From Actinomycetes bacterium (GTDB taxonomy: Bacteria > Actinomycetota > Actinomycetes > Mycobacteriales > Mycobacteriaceae), in assembly GCA_023461275.1 (NCBI GenBank), contig JAEYMI010000084.1, positions 1-14,570 of the forward strand: 14,570 nucleotides of DNA, read 5' to 3'. The notes under the pieces were generated by a model that was not told the DNA's origin, searched no databases, and saw only the letters and a program-made list of their open reading frames with translations. Shown one piece after another: positions 1-9,300 of this stretch (position 1 is its first letter; every line of letters starts with the position of its first letter). The translations under genes and the position numbers were made by a program.

Positions 1-51
1 CCACGGCAGTTGTGCGACGACCTGGAGGGCGTCGCACTATCCGCGCTGTGA
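1..51 (+). CDS. Possible C-terminal end of an unidentified gene (partial)
   Basis: Frame 1 from the first base is open for 16 codons and ends in TGA at 49-51, reading PRQLCDDLEGVALSAL. The helical, leucine-rich look and GC-rich codons fit a real protein C-terminus, and the stop lies only 3 bases before the ndh stop on the opposite strand, a common tail-to-tail arrangement. The fragment is too short to assign to any family, and an open frame of this length can arise by chance in GC-rich DNA. Confidence 0.35.
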   Translation, partial: PRQLCDDLEGVALSAL

Positions 52-54
52 CCC

Positions 55-1491
55 TCAGCTGGCCTCGGCCTTCTTGACCGCCGGTTCCTTGGCGACGTCT
101 CCGGCTGATTCGGCCTCGACCTCGGGAATCGGCTTGTGCTCCAACTCACTGAGTGCGTCGAGCGCCGTGCGGGCATAGACCTGCTGCTCGGTCACCGCGA
201 GCTGCGTGCGGCCCTTGGTGGTGAATGCGAAGAACCAGTTGATCAGCGTGTTCAACCGGTTGCGGAAACCGACGAGGTACACCAGGTGCAGCGCCAGCCA
301 GCCCAGCCACGCGAAGTAGCCCTCGGTCTCGAACTTCTTCTCGGTTCCCGGAATCGGCACCTGCATCACCGCGCTGAACCGCGAGATGGTCGCCATCGAG
401 CCCTTGTCGTAGTAGCTGAACGGCTTGCGCTGATCCGGGGTCTGGCCCTTGAGCTCATTCTTGATCGCATCCGCTGCATAGCGGCCACCCTGAATCGCGC
501 CCTGCGCCACGCCGGGCACACCGTCGACGGCCATCATGTCGCCGACCACGAAGACGTCGGGGTGTCCGGGGATGGTGAGGTCGGGCCCGACCTTGACTCG
601 CCCCGCGCGGTCGAGTTCTGCACCGGCCTGCTCGGCGAGTTGCTTGCCCAGCGGGCTGGCTTGCACACCGGCCGACCACACCTTGCACTGCGACGCGATC
701 CGACGGGTGCTGCCGTCCTTCTCCTTGACGACCAGACCGTCGTAGTCGACGTCGACGACCATCGCGTTGAGCTGGACCTCGACGCCCATACCCTCCAACC
801 GCTTCTGCGCCTTGGCACCGAGTTTCGGGCCGAACGGGGGCAGTACCGCGGGCGCGGCGTCGAGCAGGATCACCCGCGCCTGCGTCGGGTCGATGTTGCG
901 GAAGGTGCCCTTGAGGGTCTTGTCACTCATCTCGGCGATCTGTCCGGCGAGTTCGACACCGGTGGGGCCGGCGCCGACGACGACGAAGGTCAGCAGCTTC
1001 TCGCGTTCGGCCGGATCGTCGGACAGTTCGGCCTGTTCGAACGCGCCGAGGATGCGACCGCGCAGTTCCAGCGCGTGGTCGATGGTCTTCATGCCGGGTG
1101 CATACTCGGCGAATCGGTCATTGCCGAAGTAGGACTGATCGGCACCGGCAGCGATGATGAGGCTGTCGTAGGGGGTCTCGGTGATCCGTTCGAGCAGGCG
1201 CGAGGTCACAACCTTGCCCTCGAGGTCGATCTTGAACACGTCGCCCATCAGAACCTGAACGTTCTTCTGCTTTTTCAGCACCACGCGGGTCGCGGGCGCG
1301 ATCTCGCCCTCGGCGACGATGCCGGTGGCCACCTGGTACAGCATCGGCTGGAACAGGTGGTGGGTGGTGCGGGCGATGAGGGTGACGTCGACGTCGGCCT
1401 TCTTGAGGCGCTGGGCTGCGAAGAGCCCACCGAAGCCGGAACCGATGATGACCACATGCTTGCGTGTCGCATTCGGAGTGGGGCTGCTCAT
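55..1491 (-). CDS. ndh: Type II NADH dehydrogenase (NDH-2), NADH:menaquinone oxidoreductase
   Basis: This 478-residue flavoprotein passes electrons from NADH to menaquinone at the inner face of the membrane without pumping protons. Residues 13-22 (VVIIGSGFGG) form the FAD-binding dinucleotide fold and 170-180 (VVVGAGPTGVE) the NADH-binding fold. VFVVGD at 313-318 is the second FAD contact, and AQGAIQGG at 329-336 matches the quinone-site AQxAxQ motif. A hydrophobic stretch near 391-412 and the following amphipathic region fit peripheral membrane anchoring. Long stretches match what I recall of Mycobacterium tuberculosis Ndh, including ARTTHHLFQP and SYFGND. The tail after about residue 450 is charged and alanine/glutamate-rich, a variable extension. 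The ATG start is preceded by AGGAGA (complement of 1500-1505) with a 9-base spacer. The gene lies 137 bases downstream of a GNAT gene on the same strand and probably has its own promoter. Confidence 0.95.
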   Translation of the reverse strand: MSSPTPNATRKHVVIIGSGFGGLFAAQRLKKADVDVTLIARTTHHLFQPMLYQVATGIVAEGEIAPATRVVLKKQKNVQVLMGDVFKIDLEGKVVTSRLLERITETPYDSLIIAAGADQSYFGNDRFAEYAPGMKTIDHALELRGRILGAFEQAELSDDPAEREKLLTFVVVGAGPTGVELAGQIAEMSDKTLKGTFRNIDPTQARVILLDAAPAVLPPFGPKLGAKAQKRLEGMGVEVQLNAMVVDVDYDGLVVKEKDGSTRRIASQCKVWSAGVQASPLGKQLAEQAGAELDRAGRVKVGPDLTIPGHPDVFVVGDMMAVDGVPGVAQGAIQGGRYAADAIKNELKGQTPDQRKPFSYYDKGSMATISRFSAVMQVPIPGTEKKFETEGYFAWLGWLALHLVYLVGFRNRLNTLINWFFAFTTKGRTQLAVTEQQVYARTALDALSELEHKPIPEVEAESAGDVAKEPAVKKAEAS

Positions 1492-1540
1492 CCGAGGCGT
1501 CTCCTGTCGCTGATAGATGATCCGGCTGGTGCCGTCTATG

Positions 1541-1554
1541 GACTAACGGTAGTC
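1541..1554. promoter_or_regulatory. Inverted repeat upstream of ndh, possible operator
   Basis: GACTA at 1541-1545 and TAGTC at 1550-1554 form a perfect 5-base inverted repeat around ACGG. On the minus strand the site overlaps TTGACT (1556 to 1551), which resembles a -35 hexamer; another TTGACG lies further upstream. I see no convincing -10 at the right spacing, so the promoter itself is not assigned. Short symmetric sites of this style are typical of TetR-family repressors, but no regulator gene lies next to it in this window. Confidence 0.3.
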
Positions 1555-1583
1555 AATGTTCGACGCCGGGTCGCGTCAAGGGA

Positions 1584-1608
1584 GCCGATCGAGCGTGTGC
1601 TCATCGGC
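1584..1608 (-). terminator. Stem-loop after the GNAT gene, possible terminator without a U-tract
   Basis: GCCGAT plus GAGC (1584-1589 and 1591-1594) pair with GCTC plus ATCGGC (1599-1608) around a GTGT loop, leaving one bulged C at 1590. This gives a 10-pair stem starting 21 bases past the GNAT stop codon on the minus strand. No U-run follows, as is common for actinobacterial hairpin terminators, so function is inferred from position and stem strength. Confidence 0.35.
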
Positions 1609-1628
1609 GAGTCGAGAGGAGTGTCAGG

Positions 1629-2249
1629 TCAGGCGCTGATCCCGCCGAGTCGGCGATCGTCGCGAATCCAGCCGCACTGTCCGATCTCCCATTGCGACAT
1701 CTCCGACTGGACCAGCTCCCACTGTGATCGCAGAAGCTCATATTCCACTTCGTCGCCGTGGGCGCCGATCGTCGTCGAATCCGACGTGTGTACGCCGGAC
1801 AGGCGCATGCCGATCTTCTCCATGACACGACGAGAGGCGACGTTGGCCACCGTGGTGCTGGCGAACAGACGCTGGGCCGCGTGTTCGCGGAATGACATGT
1901 CGACCAGTGCCGTGGCGGCCTCACTGGCCATCCCGAGACCCCACCACTCGCGGCGAAGCCGGTAGCTCAGCTCGAGCTCCGAGCACGAGCTGTGCCGTGG
2001 AGTCCGCAGCGACAGCCATCCGACGAACCGGCCGTCGACTCGGTCGACCACCGACCACAGTCCGCCGGAGCCGGCGCGCAGGTAGTCGTGGGCGCGCGGG
2101 AGAATCCAGTTCTCGATGACGTCGCGTGGTGTGGGGATTCCGCCGCTCACGTAGCGCATCACCTCGGGGTCCGCGTCGAGCCGGACCAGGTCGTCGAGGT
2201 CGCCACGGTCGGCCGGGCGAAGCACGAGACGACTGGTGTAGATGAACAC
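1629..2249 (-). CDS. GNAT family N-acetyltransferase, RimJ/RimL-like
   Basis: A 206-residue protein with the RimL-type GNAT layout. The N-terminal TSRLVLRPADRGDLDDLVRL (5-24) is the usual first strand and helix. GRFVGWLSLR (73-82) and ELELSYRLRREWWGLGMASEA near 91-111 give the acetyl-CoA-binding core, where R-x-x-W-G-x-G-x-A is the motif A pyrophosphate loop. ANVASRRVMEKIGM (135-148) is the conserved motif B Asn-x-x-Ser and helix. Such enzymes transfer acetyl from acetyl-CoA to an amine on a protein terminus, antibiotic or small metabolite; the substrate here is unknown. The start is GTG at 2249-2247, with a G-rich AGGGGG stretch a few bases upstream. The C-terminal tail after about residue 170 is longer than the core needs and carries a small SQWE repeat. 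It is transcribed toward ndh, with a hairpin between the two. Confidence 0.88.
   Translation of the reverse strand: MFIYTSRLVLRPADRGDLDDLVRLDADPEVMRYVSGGIPTPRDVIENWILPRAHDYLRAGSGGLWSVVDRVDGRFVGWLSLRTPRHSSCSELELSYRLRREWWGLGMASEAATALVDMSFREHAAQRLFASTTVANVASRRVMEKIGMRLSGVHTSDSTTIGAHGDEVEYELLRSQWELVQSEMSQWEIGQCGWIRDDRRLGGISA
1668..1727 (-). repeat. Degenerate 30-base duplication in the GNAT C-terminus
   Basis: GNAT residues 175-184 (SQWELVQSEM) and 185-194 (SQWEIGQCGW) share the SQWE start with a 10-residue period. The underlying DNA repeats a CTCCCAYTG core at the same spacing. It looks like an old, diverged in-frame duplication and could also be chance. Confidence 0.35.
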
Positions 2250-2295
2250 GTGGTTGCCCCCTGACTTCCCCTACGTCGCGAGCGTCTTTCCGAGC

Positions 2296-2301
2296 AGTCT
2301 A
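2296..2301 (-). promoter_or_regulatory. Possible -10 element for the GNAT gene
   Basis: Read on the minus strand this is TAGACT, a match to the actinobacterial TANNNT -10 consensus, about 46 bases upstream of the GTG start. No clear -35 hexamer is seen at the expected distance. A single six-base match carries little weight. Confidence 0.25.
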
Positions 2302-2406
2302 CGACGGGTCGGCATGGGCACCGGGGGAGTTGACCATGGTGTGTCGAGCGTGACGCTGTGTGTTCGGCGTGCACTGCTCGCGTGGTTGGGCGTCAGAGCG
2401 TCCCGA

Positions 2407-2420
2407 TAGTGTCTGGGACG
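2407..2420 (+). promoter_or_regulatory. -10 element and predicted leaderless transcription start for the thioesterase-recCBD operon
   Basis: TAGTGT at 2407-2412 matches the TANNNT -10 consensus of mycobacterial relatives. It is followed by exactly seven bases and then the GTG start at 2420, so transcription would be expected to begin on the G of the start codon. No Shine-Dalgarno sequence lies upstream of that GTG, which fits leaderless translation, common in Mycobacteriales. A recognisable -35 is absent or weak. Confidence 0.5.
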
Positions 2421-2842
2421 TGGCAGATACCGAGATCCTCATCCAGTTGCGCTGGGCCGACATGGACATCAACAACCACATCAACAACGTGCAGATCGCG
2501 CGGCTGTTCGAGGAGAGTCGGGTGCGGTCGTTCGCGCAGTGGCTCAGCCAACCACAGGTGGTCCCCTCAATGGTCCTCGCCCGCCAGGACATCGAGTTCC
2601 GCGCGGTCCTCGAGTATTCGATCGAGCCGGTGCGGGTGTGCTCGCGCGTGACCCGTCTGGGCCGTTCGTCGTTCGCCATGGGACTGACCCTCTTCGCGCC
2701 CGACGGGCAGGTCTGCGCGTACGCCGAGAGCACCCTGGTCAACCTCGACGGCACCGGTCGACCCTCGCCGCTGACCGATGCGATGCGCGACACTCTGGCC
2801 GAGCGGCTGGGAGAACCGTTGCCGTTCCAACGGCCCAACTGA
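2420..2842 (+). CDS. Acyl-CoA thioesterase, 4HBT/YbgC-like hotdog fold
   Basis: A 140-residue single-domain hotdog protein. The N-terminal QLRWADMDINNHINNV (9-24) is the hallmark of 4-hydroxybenzoyl-CoA thioesterase-like enzymes. The second Asp of the ADMD element (D16) lines up with the catalytic Asp of YbgC, and the following helix carries LFEESR (29-34). RQDIEFRAVLEY and the VCSRVTRLGRSSF strand match the central beta-sheet. Such enzymes hydrolyse acyl-CoA thioesters in the cytosol; chain length and substrate cannot be read from sequence. The open frame extends 20 codons further upstream, but that part is poor in family similarity. GTG at 2420 gives the usual family N-terminus and sits seven bases after a TANNNT element. 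The stop is 3 bases before recC, so it is probably the first gene of the recCBD operon, an unexplained pairing. Confidence 0.88.
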   Translation: MADTEILIQLRWADMDINNHINNVQIARLFEESRVRSFAQWLSQPQVVPSMVLARQDIEFRAVLEYSIEPVRVCSRVTRLGRSSFAMGLTLFAPDGQVCAYAESTLVNLDGTGRPSPLTDAMRDTLAERLGEPLPFQRPN

Positions 2843-2845
2843 GCG

Positions 2846-5800
2846 ATGTTTCACCTCCACCGGGCCGAGCGCACCGACACGCTCGCCGACGCACTGACCG
2901 ACGTGATGGGCGTCGGGTTGGCCGATCCGTTGTGCCCGGAGGTGGTGGCGGTACCCGCGGCCGGCGTCGAACGGTGGCTGGCTCAACATGTTTCGGGTCG
3001 GATCGGCTCGTCCGGCATTCGCGACGGCATCGCCGCGAACATCGATTTCTGCTCGCCGGAGCAACTGGCCGAACGTATCTCGGCCGCGGTCGTCGAGGCA
3101 GGGGCAACGGCGACGTCCCCCGCCCGCGACGCTGGTTCACCCTGGCGTGCCGAGGCTGTGGTGTTCCCGGTGTTGCGCGTTCTCGATGACACGATCGGTG
3201 ACCCCGGGATGGAGATACTGGCGCGGCACGTGGGCGCCACACCCGAGACCGCCGACGATTCGCACCGGGCAGCGCGGCGATACGCGACCGCCCGCCACAT
3301 CGCCGAACTATTCGCCCGCTATGGGCACTCCCGTCCGACGATGTTGGCCGACTGGGCCGCGGGCTCCGACACCGATGGCGCCGGTGCCGGGCTTCCTCGC
3401 GAGATGGGCTGGCAGCCCGAGTTCTGGCGTCGGGTACGAGCCGTGGTGGCGCAACCGCACCCCGCCGAGACCTTGGCCCAGGTGTGCCGGACACTTCGCG
3501 ACGACCCCGACGCAGTGCCTGCCGGGCTGCTTCCGGAGCGGTTGTCGGTCTTCGGTCCCACCCGCATCACTGCGTCGATGCTGGCCTTGCTCTCGGCGCT
3601 GGCAGTCCATCGGGACACCCACGTCTTCGTCGCGCATCCCAGCCCGGCGCTGTGGGCGTCGATGGCGCGGTCGATCGCGACCGACGCCGCTCAGGCCGAT
3701 GTGGATACGCGCTCCGGCGCGGCGGTGCCCGTGCCCGGGCTGACCGCGCTGCGCCGACGGTCGCGGCCGGCCCCGGTGATCAGCCATCCGTTGCTCGCGA
3801 GTCTCTCGCGCGATGTTCAAGAGCTTCAGATCAGACTCGCGCCGTTGATCGACCACGACCATCACCACGAGCCGGTGCGTCGGGCCTCGGGATCGGTTCT
3901 GGCCGGAGTCCAGGCGGATCTGCGTGCGGATGCCCCCGGTATCGCCCAGACGCCGGCAGAGCCGGATACCTCGATCGAGATCCACGCGTGCCACGGCCCC
4001 GAGCGTCAGGTCGAGGTACTGCGGGACCGACTACTTCACCTCTTCGTGGCCGACGAGACGTTGCAACCCCGCGACGTGGTGATCATGTGCCCCGACATCG
4101 AGACGTTCGCACCACTTATTCGTGGTGCCTTCGGCCAGTCGGGGCTCGGCCACCCGGCTTTCGACCTACGAGTGCGGCTCGCCGATCGCGGCCTGCGGCA
4201 CACCAACGCGGTCCTCGACGTCGTCGCGTCAGTGGTCGAACTCGCCGCCGGCCGGGCCGGTGCCGGCGAGGTGATGGATCTGCTGAGTCGGCCACCGGTG
4301 CGGGAGAGGTTCGGGTTCACCGACGACGACCTGGACATGATTCGAGAATGGTTGTCGGCCGGGAACATTCGGTGGGCGCTCGACGGGACTCAGCGAGCGC
4401 GTTTCGGGCTGGGTGAGTTCGGCCAGCAAACCTTCGAGGCCGGCGTCGACCGGATCGCCCTCGGAGTCGTGGCCGACGAGGACACCGGCCAATGGTTGGG
4501 CCGGGCTCTGCCCCTGGCCGGCGTCGACAGCACCCACATCGACCTGGTGGGACGTTTCGCGGAGTGCATCGACCGGCTGTCGCGACTGCTGGATACCTGT
4601 GTGCAGACCCGGTCGGCCCCGGACTGGACCAACGTCCTCATCACCGCCGTCGACGAGCTGACCGCGACCACACGAGACGATGAATGGCAACGCTCGCAAG
4701 CCATTCGAGTGCTCTCGACCGCATTGGACACCGGGGACGACACCGGCTCGCCCGTCGAGCTGACCCTGGGTGATGTGCGTGACCTGATCGCCGCGGTGGT
4801 CGCCGCGCGTCCCACTCGCGCCAACTTCCGGACCGGTGAGCTCACGGTCTGCTCGATGGTGCCGATGCGTTCGGTTCCGCATCGGGTGATCATCCTGCTC
4901 GGCATCGACGCAGAGGCCTTTCCGCGCGTGCAGCGAACCGACGGCGACGACATTCTGGGTGTCGAACCCGTTGTCGGCGAACGCAATCCGCGTGACGAGG
5001 ACCGGCAGATGTTTCTCGACGCCATCGGTGCGGCCGGAGAACACCTGGTGGTCTTCTACACCGGCGCCGACCCGGTGACCGGCTCCCGGGTCCCGCCCGC
5101 GGTGGTCGTCAGCGAACTCGTCGACTGTGTTGCCGCCGTGACCGGTTCGGATCCGGCCGGTGTGGTTGTCCGGCACAGCCTGCACGGCTTCGACCGCAGC
5201 AACTTCGCGCCCGGCGCGATTGCCGGAATTCCCGGGCCGTTCGGTTTCGATCAGGACCTGCTCGACGGCGCCCGCGCGCTGCGGGACGAGCCGATCATCC
5301 GCCCTCCGATCAGCACGATCGAACTGCCGCCGCGTGAGCTCGACGACATCGAGTTGTCCGATGTCATTGCCTTCCTGGTCAATCCGTTCGACGCGTTCCT
5401 GCGCCAGCGCCTGGGTACCCGGCTTGTCGAGGACTCACAGCCTCACCCCGACGAACTCGATATCGACCTGGATTCGTTGTCGGCGTGGTCGATCGGGGAT
5501 CGTTTCCTGTCGAAGATGCTGGCCGGTGTTGATCTCGCCGACTGTCAGGCCGCCGAGCTCAGACGCGGCACGCTGCCGCCGTTCGCCTTCGGCACTCGTG
5601 CGCTGGCCGACATCTCCGATCGGGTGAGCAGGCTTCACGACACGGTGGCCGCGGTCCGCACCGGCGAACCGGTCGCTCGTGACGTCGTGGTCAATCTGCC
5701 TGATGGCCGGCGTCTGCACGGTACGGTCGGCGACATCTTCGGATCATCGATCGTCACCGCCACCTATTCGACCCTGCGGGCCAAGCAACGTCTGACCACC

Positions 5801-6310
5801 TGGGTGCGGTTGATCGCACTCGGAGCGTCGTCGGCATCGGGTGGGTACGCCGCCGAGATCACCGAGGCGACGGTGATCGGACGCAAGAGCAGTCGGAATC
5901 TCCGCGCCGCGAGGTCGTCGTTCGTACTGCCCGATGACCCGATCGAGACGTTGTTCGATCTGGTCCGGTTGCGTGACGCGGGTCTGCGAACACCGTTGCC
6001 GCTGCCGCTGGACTGCGCGGCCGAGTTCGCCGAACTCCACACCGCCGAGAACAGGATGTCGCCGGCGCTCCAGGCGGCGCGGCGTTCCTTCGACCGCGAC
6101 TTCGGTGCGAGCGCCGACAGGTCGTTGCGATTCCTCTACGGCGGATCGCCCACCGCCCGGGTGACCTTCGACGAGCTGTTGGTCGTCGGCACCCCGGCGA
6201 ATCGCGAGATCGACGGCGTCGCATTGCGATCGGCTCCCCGAGACCCACTGTTCTGCGGCCTGGCACACGTAGTGTGGGACCCGGTCTTTACCCACGAGAC
6301 GACGACGTGA
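2846..6310 (+). CDS. recC: Exodeoxyribonuclease V subunit gamma (RecC)
   Basis: RecC is the scaffold subunit of RecBCD. It splits the duplex end, channels strands to RecB and RecD, and in E. coli reads Chi. At 1154 residues the protein is near the usual length of about 1100. It opens with the RecC N-terminal signature VPAAGVERWL (36-45), equivalent to the E. coli SRGMERWL-type segment. MVPMRSVPHRVIILLGID from residue 671, followed by AFPR, is a hallmark of the inactivated SF1 helicase fold of RecC. VNPFDAFLRQRLG (845-857) begins the nuclease-like C-terminal domain. No Walker A is present, as expected, because RecC folds like a helicase and nuclease but lacks both activities. ATG at 2846 follows the thioesterase stop by 3 bases without a strong ribosome-binding site, so translational coupling is likely. 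It overlaps recB by one base (TGATG). The Chi-like target in this organism is unknown. Confidence 0.95.
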   Translation: MFHLHRAERTDTLADALTDVMGVGLADPLCPEVVAVPAAGVERWLAQHVSGRIGSSGIRDGIAANIDFCSPEQLAERISAAVVEAGATATSPARDAGSPWRAEAVVFPVLRVLDDTIGDPGMEILARHVGATPETADDSHRAARRYATARHIAELFARYGHSRPTMLADWAAGSDTDGAGAGLPREMGWQPEFWRRVRAVVAQPHPAETLAQVCRTLRDDPDAVPAGLLPERLSVFGPTRITASMLALLSALAVHRDTHVFVAHPSPALWASMARSIATDAAQADVDTRSGAAVPVPGLTALRRRSRPAPVISHPLLASLSRDVQELQIRLAPLIDHDHHHEPVRRASGSVLAGVQADLRADAPGIAQTPAEPDTSIEIHACHGPERQVEVLRDRLLHLFVADETLQPRDVVIMCPDIETFAPLIRGAFGQSGLGHPAFDLRVRLADRGLRHTNAVLDVVASVVELAAGRAGAGEVMDLLSRPPVRERFGFTDDDLDMIREWLSAGNIRWALDGTQRARFGLGEFGQQTFEAGVDRIALGVVADEDTGQWLGRALPLAGVDSTHIDLVGRFAECIDRLSRLLDTCVQTRSAPDWTNVLITAVDELTATTRDDEWQRSQAIRVLSTALDTGDDTGSPVELTLGDVRDLIAAVVAARPTRANFRTGELTVCSMVPMRSVPHRVIILLGIDAEAFPRVQRTDGDDILGVEPVVGERNPRDEDRQMFLDAIGAAGEHLVVFYTGADPVTGSRVPPAVVVSELVDCVAAVTGSDPAGVVVRHSLHGFDRSNFAPGAIAGIPGPFGFDQDLLDGARALRDEPIIRPPISTIELPPRELDDIELSDVIAFLVNPFDAFLRQRLGTRLVEDSQPHPDELDIDLDSLSAWSIGDRFLSKMLAGVDLADCQAAELRRGTLPPFAFGTRALADISDRVSRLHDTVAAVRTGEPVARDVVVNLPDGRRLHGTVGDIFGSSIVTATYSTLRAKQRLTTWVRLIALGASSASGGYAAEITEATVIGRKSSRNLRAARSSFVLPDDPIETLFDLVRLRDAGLRTPLPLPLDCAAEFAELHTAENRMSPALQAARRSFDRDFGASADRSLRFLYGGSPTARVTFDELLVVGTPANREIDGVALRSAPRDPLFCGLAHVVWDPVFTHETTT

Positions 6311-9300
6311 TGACGACCGACATCCCCTTCGACATCACCGCGCCCATCCCGGAGGGCACCACCGTGCTCGAGGCCAGCGCGGGCACGGGCAAGACCTTTG
6401 CGATCGTGGGGCTCGCGGCGCGATGTATCGCCGACGGCGTACCCATCTCCACCTTGCTGCTGGTCACCTTCAGCCGGTCGGCCACCGCCGAGCTGCGGGA
6501 ACGAACACGCGCCCGGGTCCACGATCTGGTTGTGGCGCTGACGGATCCGGCTGCGGCCGCCGACTCCGCGGACCTGCTCACCCGGCACCTGGCGAGCGGT
6601 TCGCCCGACGATGTGGCCCGACGACGGGAGAATCTGGCCCGCGCTCTGTCCGACTTCGATGCATCCACCATCGCAACCACCCACACCTTCTGCAATCGCA
6701 TGCTCGAGGCGTTGGGTTTCCTGGGTGAACGCGACGTCGTGCAGCAGATCATCGAGGATGCCGACGATCTCGTCGAACAAGCCGCCCGCGACCTGTACCT
6801 GGCCGGATACCGGCACAGTGACGCGCCGCAGATCGGATTCGCCGCCGCTGTCGGTATCGCCAAGGACGCGGTACGCCATCAAGGACTCGCCCTGGCACCT
6901 GATGCCGCCGAATTGACCACCGATACAGCCGGATCCGGGGCCACCGAGGCAGGGATCATCGCGGCACGTCATCGCGTCGCGTTCGCCACCCGGATCCGCG
7001 AGATCGTCGCCGAACGCAAACGCACCGCGCGCATCCGGACCTACGACGACCTGCAGATGATCCTGTACGGCATCGTCACCGACCCGGTGGTGGGCGACGA
7101 GGCATGCGAACGAATCAGACGCGTCTTCGATCTGGTGCTCATCGACGAGTTCCAGGACACTGACCCCTTCCAATGGGCCATCGTTCGTCGATGCTTTCAC
7201 GGGCACCGCACACTGGTGCTCGTCGGCGACCCCAAACAATCCATTTACGGCTTCCGCGGTGCCGATGTGTTGAGCTACCTCCAGGCAGTCGAATCCGCCG
7301 ACGGCAAGCGGGTGCTGACCGAGAACTGGCGATCCGAGGGCGATCTGGTTCACGGTCTGGCAACGCTGTACGGCGGTGCGGCGCTGGGTGATCAGTCGAT
7401 CGTGGTGTACCCGGTATCGGCGGCACACCCCGGTAGTTCACTCCGCAGACCCGACTCGACGCCGGTGGCACCGGTCCGGCTACGGGCGTTCACGCGGGGA
7501 TCATTCGCCCGACGCGGTGCCAGCGGGTTCGCCGGCGTCGGAGACATCCGCGCCGCGGTGATCGATGACGTGGCCGCCGATATCGCGGGCCTGCTCGCTT
7601 CGCAGACATCGATCCAGGTGGCCGGCGACCAGCGACCGGTGCAGCCGGGTGACATCGCGATCCTGGTCAGGTTCAACCGCACCATCGGACAGTTGCAGCA
7701 AGCACTGGCCCGATTGGGCGTCGCGTCGGTGATCGGAACGGGCACAAGCGTTTTCCATACCGATGCCGCGCACGCCTGGCTGGCCGTCATCCGTGCCATC
7801 GAGCAACCGGCCCGCGGCGACCGCGTGCGACTTGCGGCGTTGTCACCACTGGTGGGCTGGACCGCCGAGCAGCTCGATCAGCAGTCAGAACGCGAACTCG
7901 CCGGGCTGGCAACAGATTTGCACGATCTGCGGCGAGTCTTCGACGAGGGCGGTTTCGCCGCCATGGCGCAGCGACTGATGGCCCGGCACGGCGTCGCGGC
8001 ACGTGTCCTGGCCGGTAAAGACGGCGAACGCGCGCTGACCGATCTGATCCAGATCGCGTCGTTGTGCAACGCACACGTGATGGAGACTGACGCCGGGCTC
8101 GGCGGCGTCGGGGAATGGCTCGGCGAGTGCGTCGCGAACACCAGAACATGGCAACGTTCCCAAGATCAGACACGACGCCTGGACCGCGACACCCAGGTCG
8201 TGCAGATCATGACCGTCCATGCCAGCAAGGGGCTGCAGTTTCCGATCGTCTACCTTCCGTTCGGGTGGGATGCGGCCGGACCGCCGGGTCGCGAGACGTT
8301 CACCTTTCACGGCGACGACGGTGTCCGCCGACTCGACGTCGGGGGAGAAGGCGCCCCAGGCGTCAACCAACGCGTCGGGCAGTCCGAGCAGGAGATCGCC
8401 GGGGAAGATCTTCGTCTTCTGTATGTCGCCCTGACCCGCGCCCACAGCCAGGTGGTGATGTGGTGGGCACCGAGCTACGACTCGCGTCGTTCGGCCCTGC
8501 ATCGGATGCTCTTCGGCCGTTCACCGGATTCGGCGGTGGTGCCCCCATCGGCCGACGTTCCCTCCGACGAGCAGTGTCTGGCGGTCCTGGAGTCGATCGC
8601 GTCCCGATCACCGTTCGTCGCAGTGGAAAAGGCAGGTGCGGCAGCGGTTTCGCGATGGGATGGTCCGGCCGCCGACGTCATGACCGACGATCTCTCGGCG
8701 GCGACGTTCACCCGAGTGATCGACCAGGAGTGGCGCCGCACCTCGTATTCGGCGATCGTTGCCGGCGCCGCACATCAGACCATCAGCGTCGAGACACCGA
8801 CGCGACCGGCTCTGACCGAGTCGTCGAGCGAACCCGAGGCCGGCCTGCTCGACGACGAACCCGCCGCCGGCGATGCGGCGCTGTCGGAGTTACCCGGTGA
8901 CACCGGTCCGGATGAGAACCGTTCTGGCACAAAGTCATTAATGAATGGAATGCCTTTCGGTGCTGCGTTCGGCACCCTGGTGCACGAGGTTCTCGAACAT
9001 GTGGATACTGATGCCGCCGACATCACCGAGCACGTCGCCGACCTGTGCCGCGAAGCGATGCGTTACCGAGCGCTCGACGTCGACGTAGTAGACCTCACCC
9101 GTGCCTTGGTCGGCGTGCTCACCACGCCGCTGTCGTTCGGCGACCTCTGGCACATCCCCACCCGGGATCGGCTGGCGGAGATGGACTTCGAGTTTCCGCT
9201 CGCCACCGACGGCACCGCCGCCACCCCGTCGTCGATCGCCGACCTCGTCGACAAGCACCTTGACGACGACGACCCGTTGCGGGCCTATCCGGACCGGCTT

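Noticed and set aside
136..1965. A 609-codon open frame on the plus strand opposite ndh and the GNAT gene
   Set aside because: It is fully antisense to two well-supported genes, has a composition typical of GC-rich shadow frames (Arg/Gly/Asp/Val-rich) and shows no recognisable domain.
2330..2358. TTGACC near 2334 as the -35 of the operon promoter
   Set aside because: At 17-base spacing the expected -10 reads ACGCTG, which does not fit TANNNT. The TAGTGT at 2407 is a better candidate.
2360..2419. Longer thioesterase starting at ATG 2360
   Set aside because: The extra 20 residues do not look like the hotdog N-terminus, and the GTG at 2420 is placed exactly after a TANNNT element.
2539..3494. 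Open frames on both strands across the thioesterase-recC junction
   Set aside because: They are Arg/Gly/Pro-rich, lack motifs and conflict with the well-supported recC reading frame.
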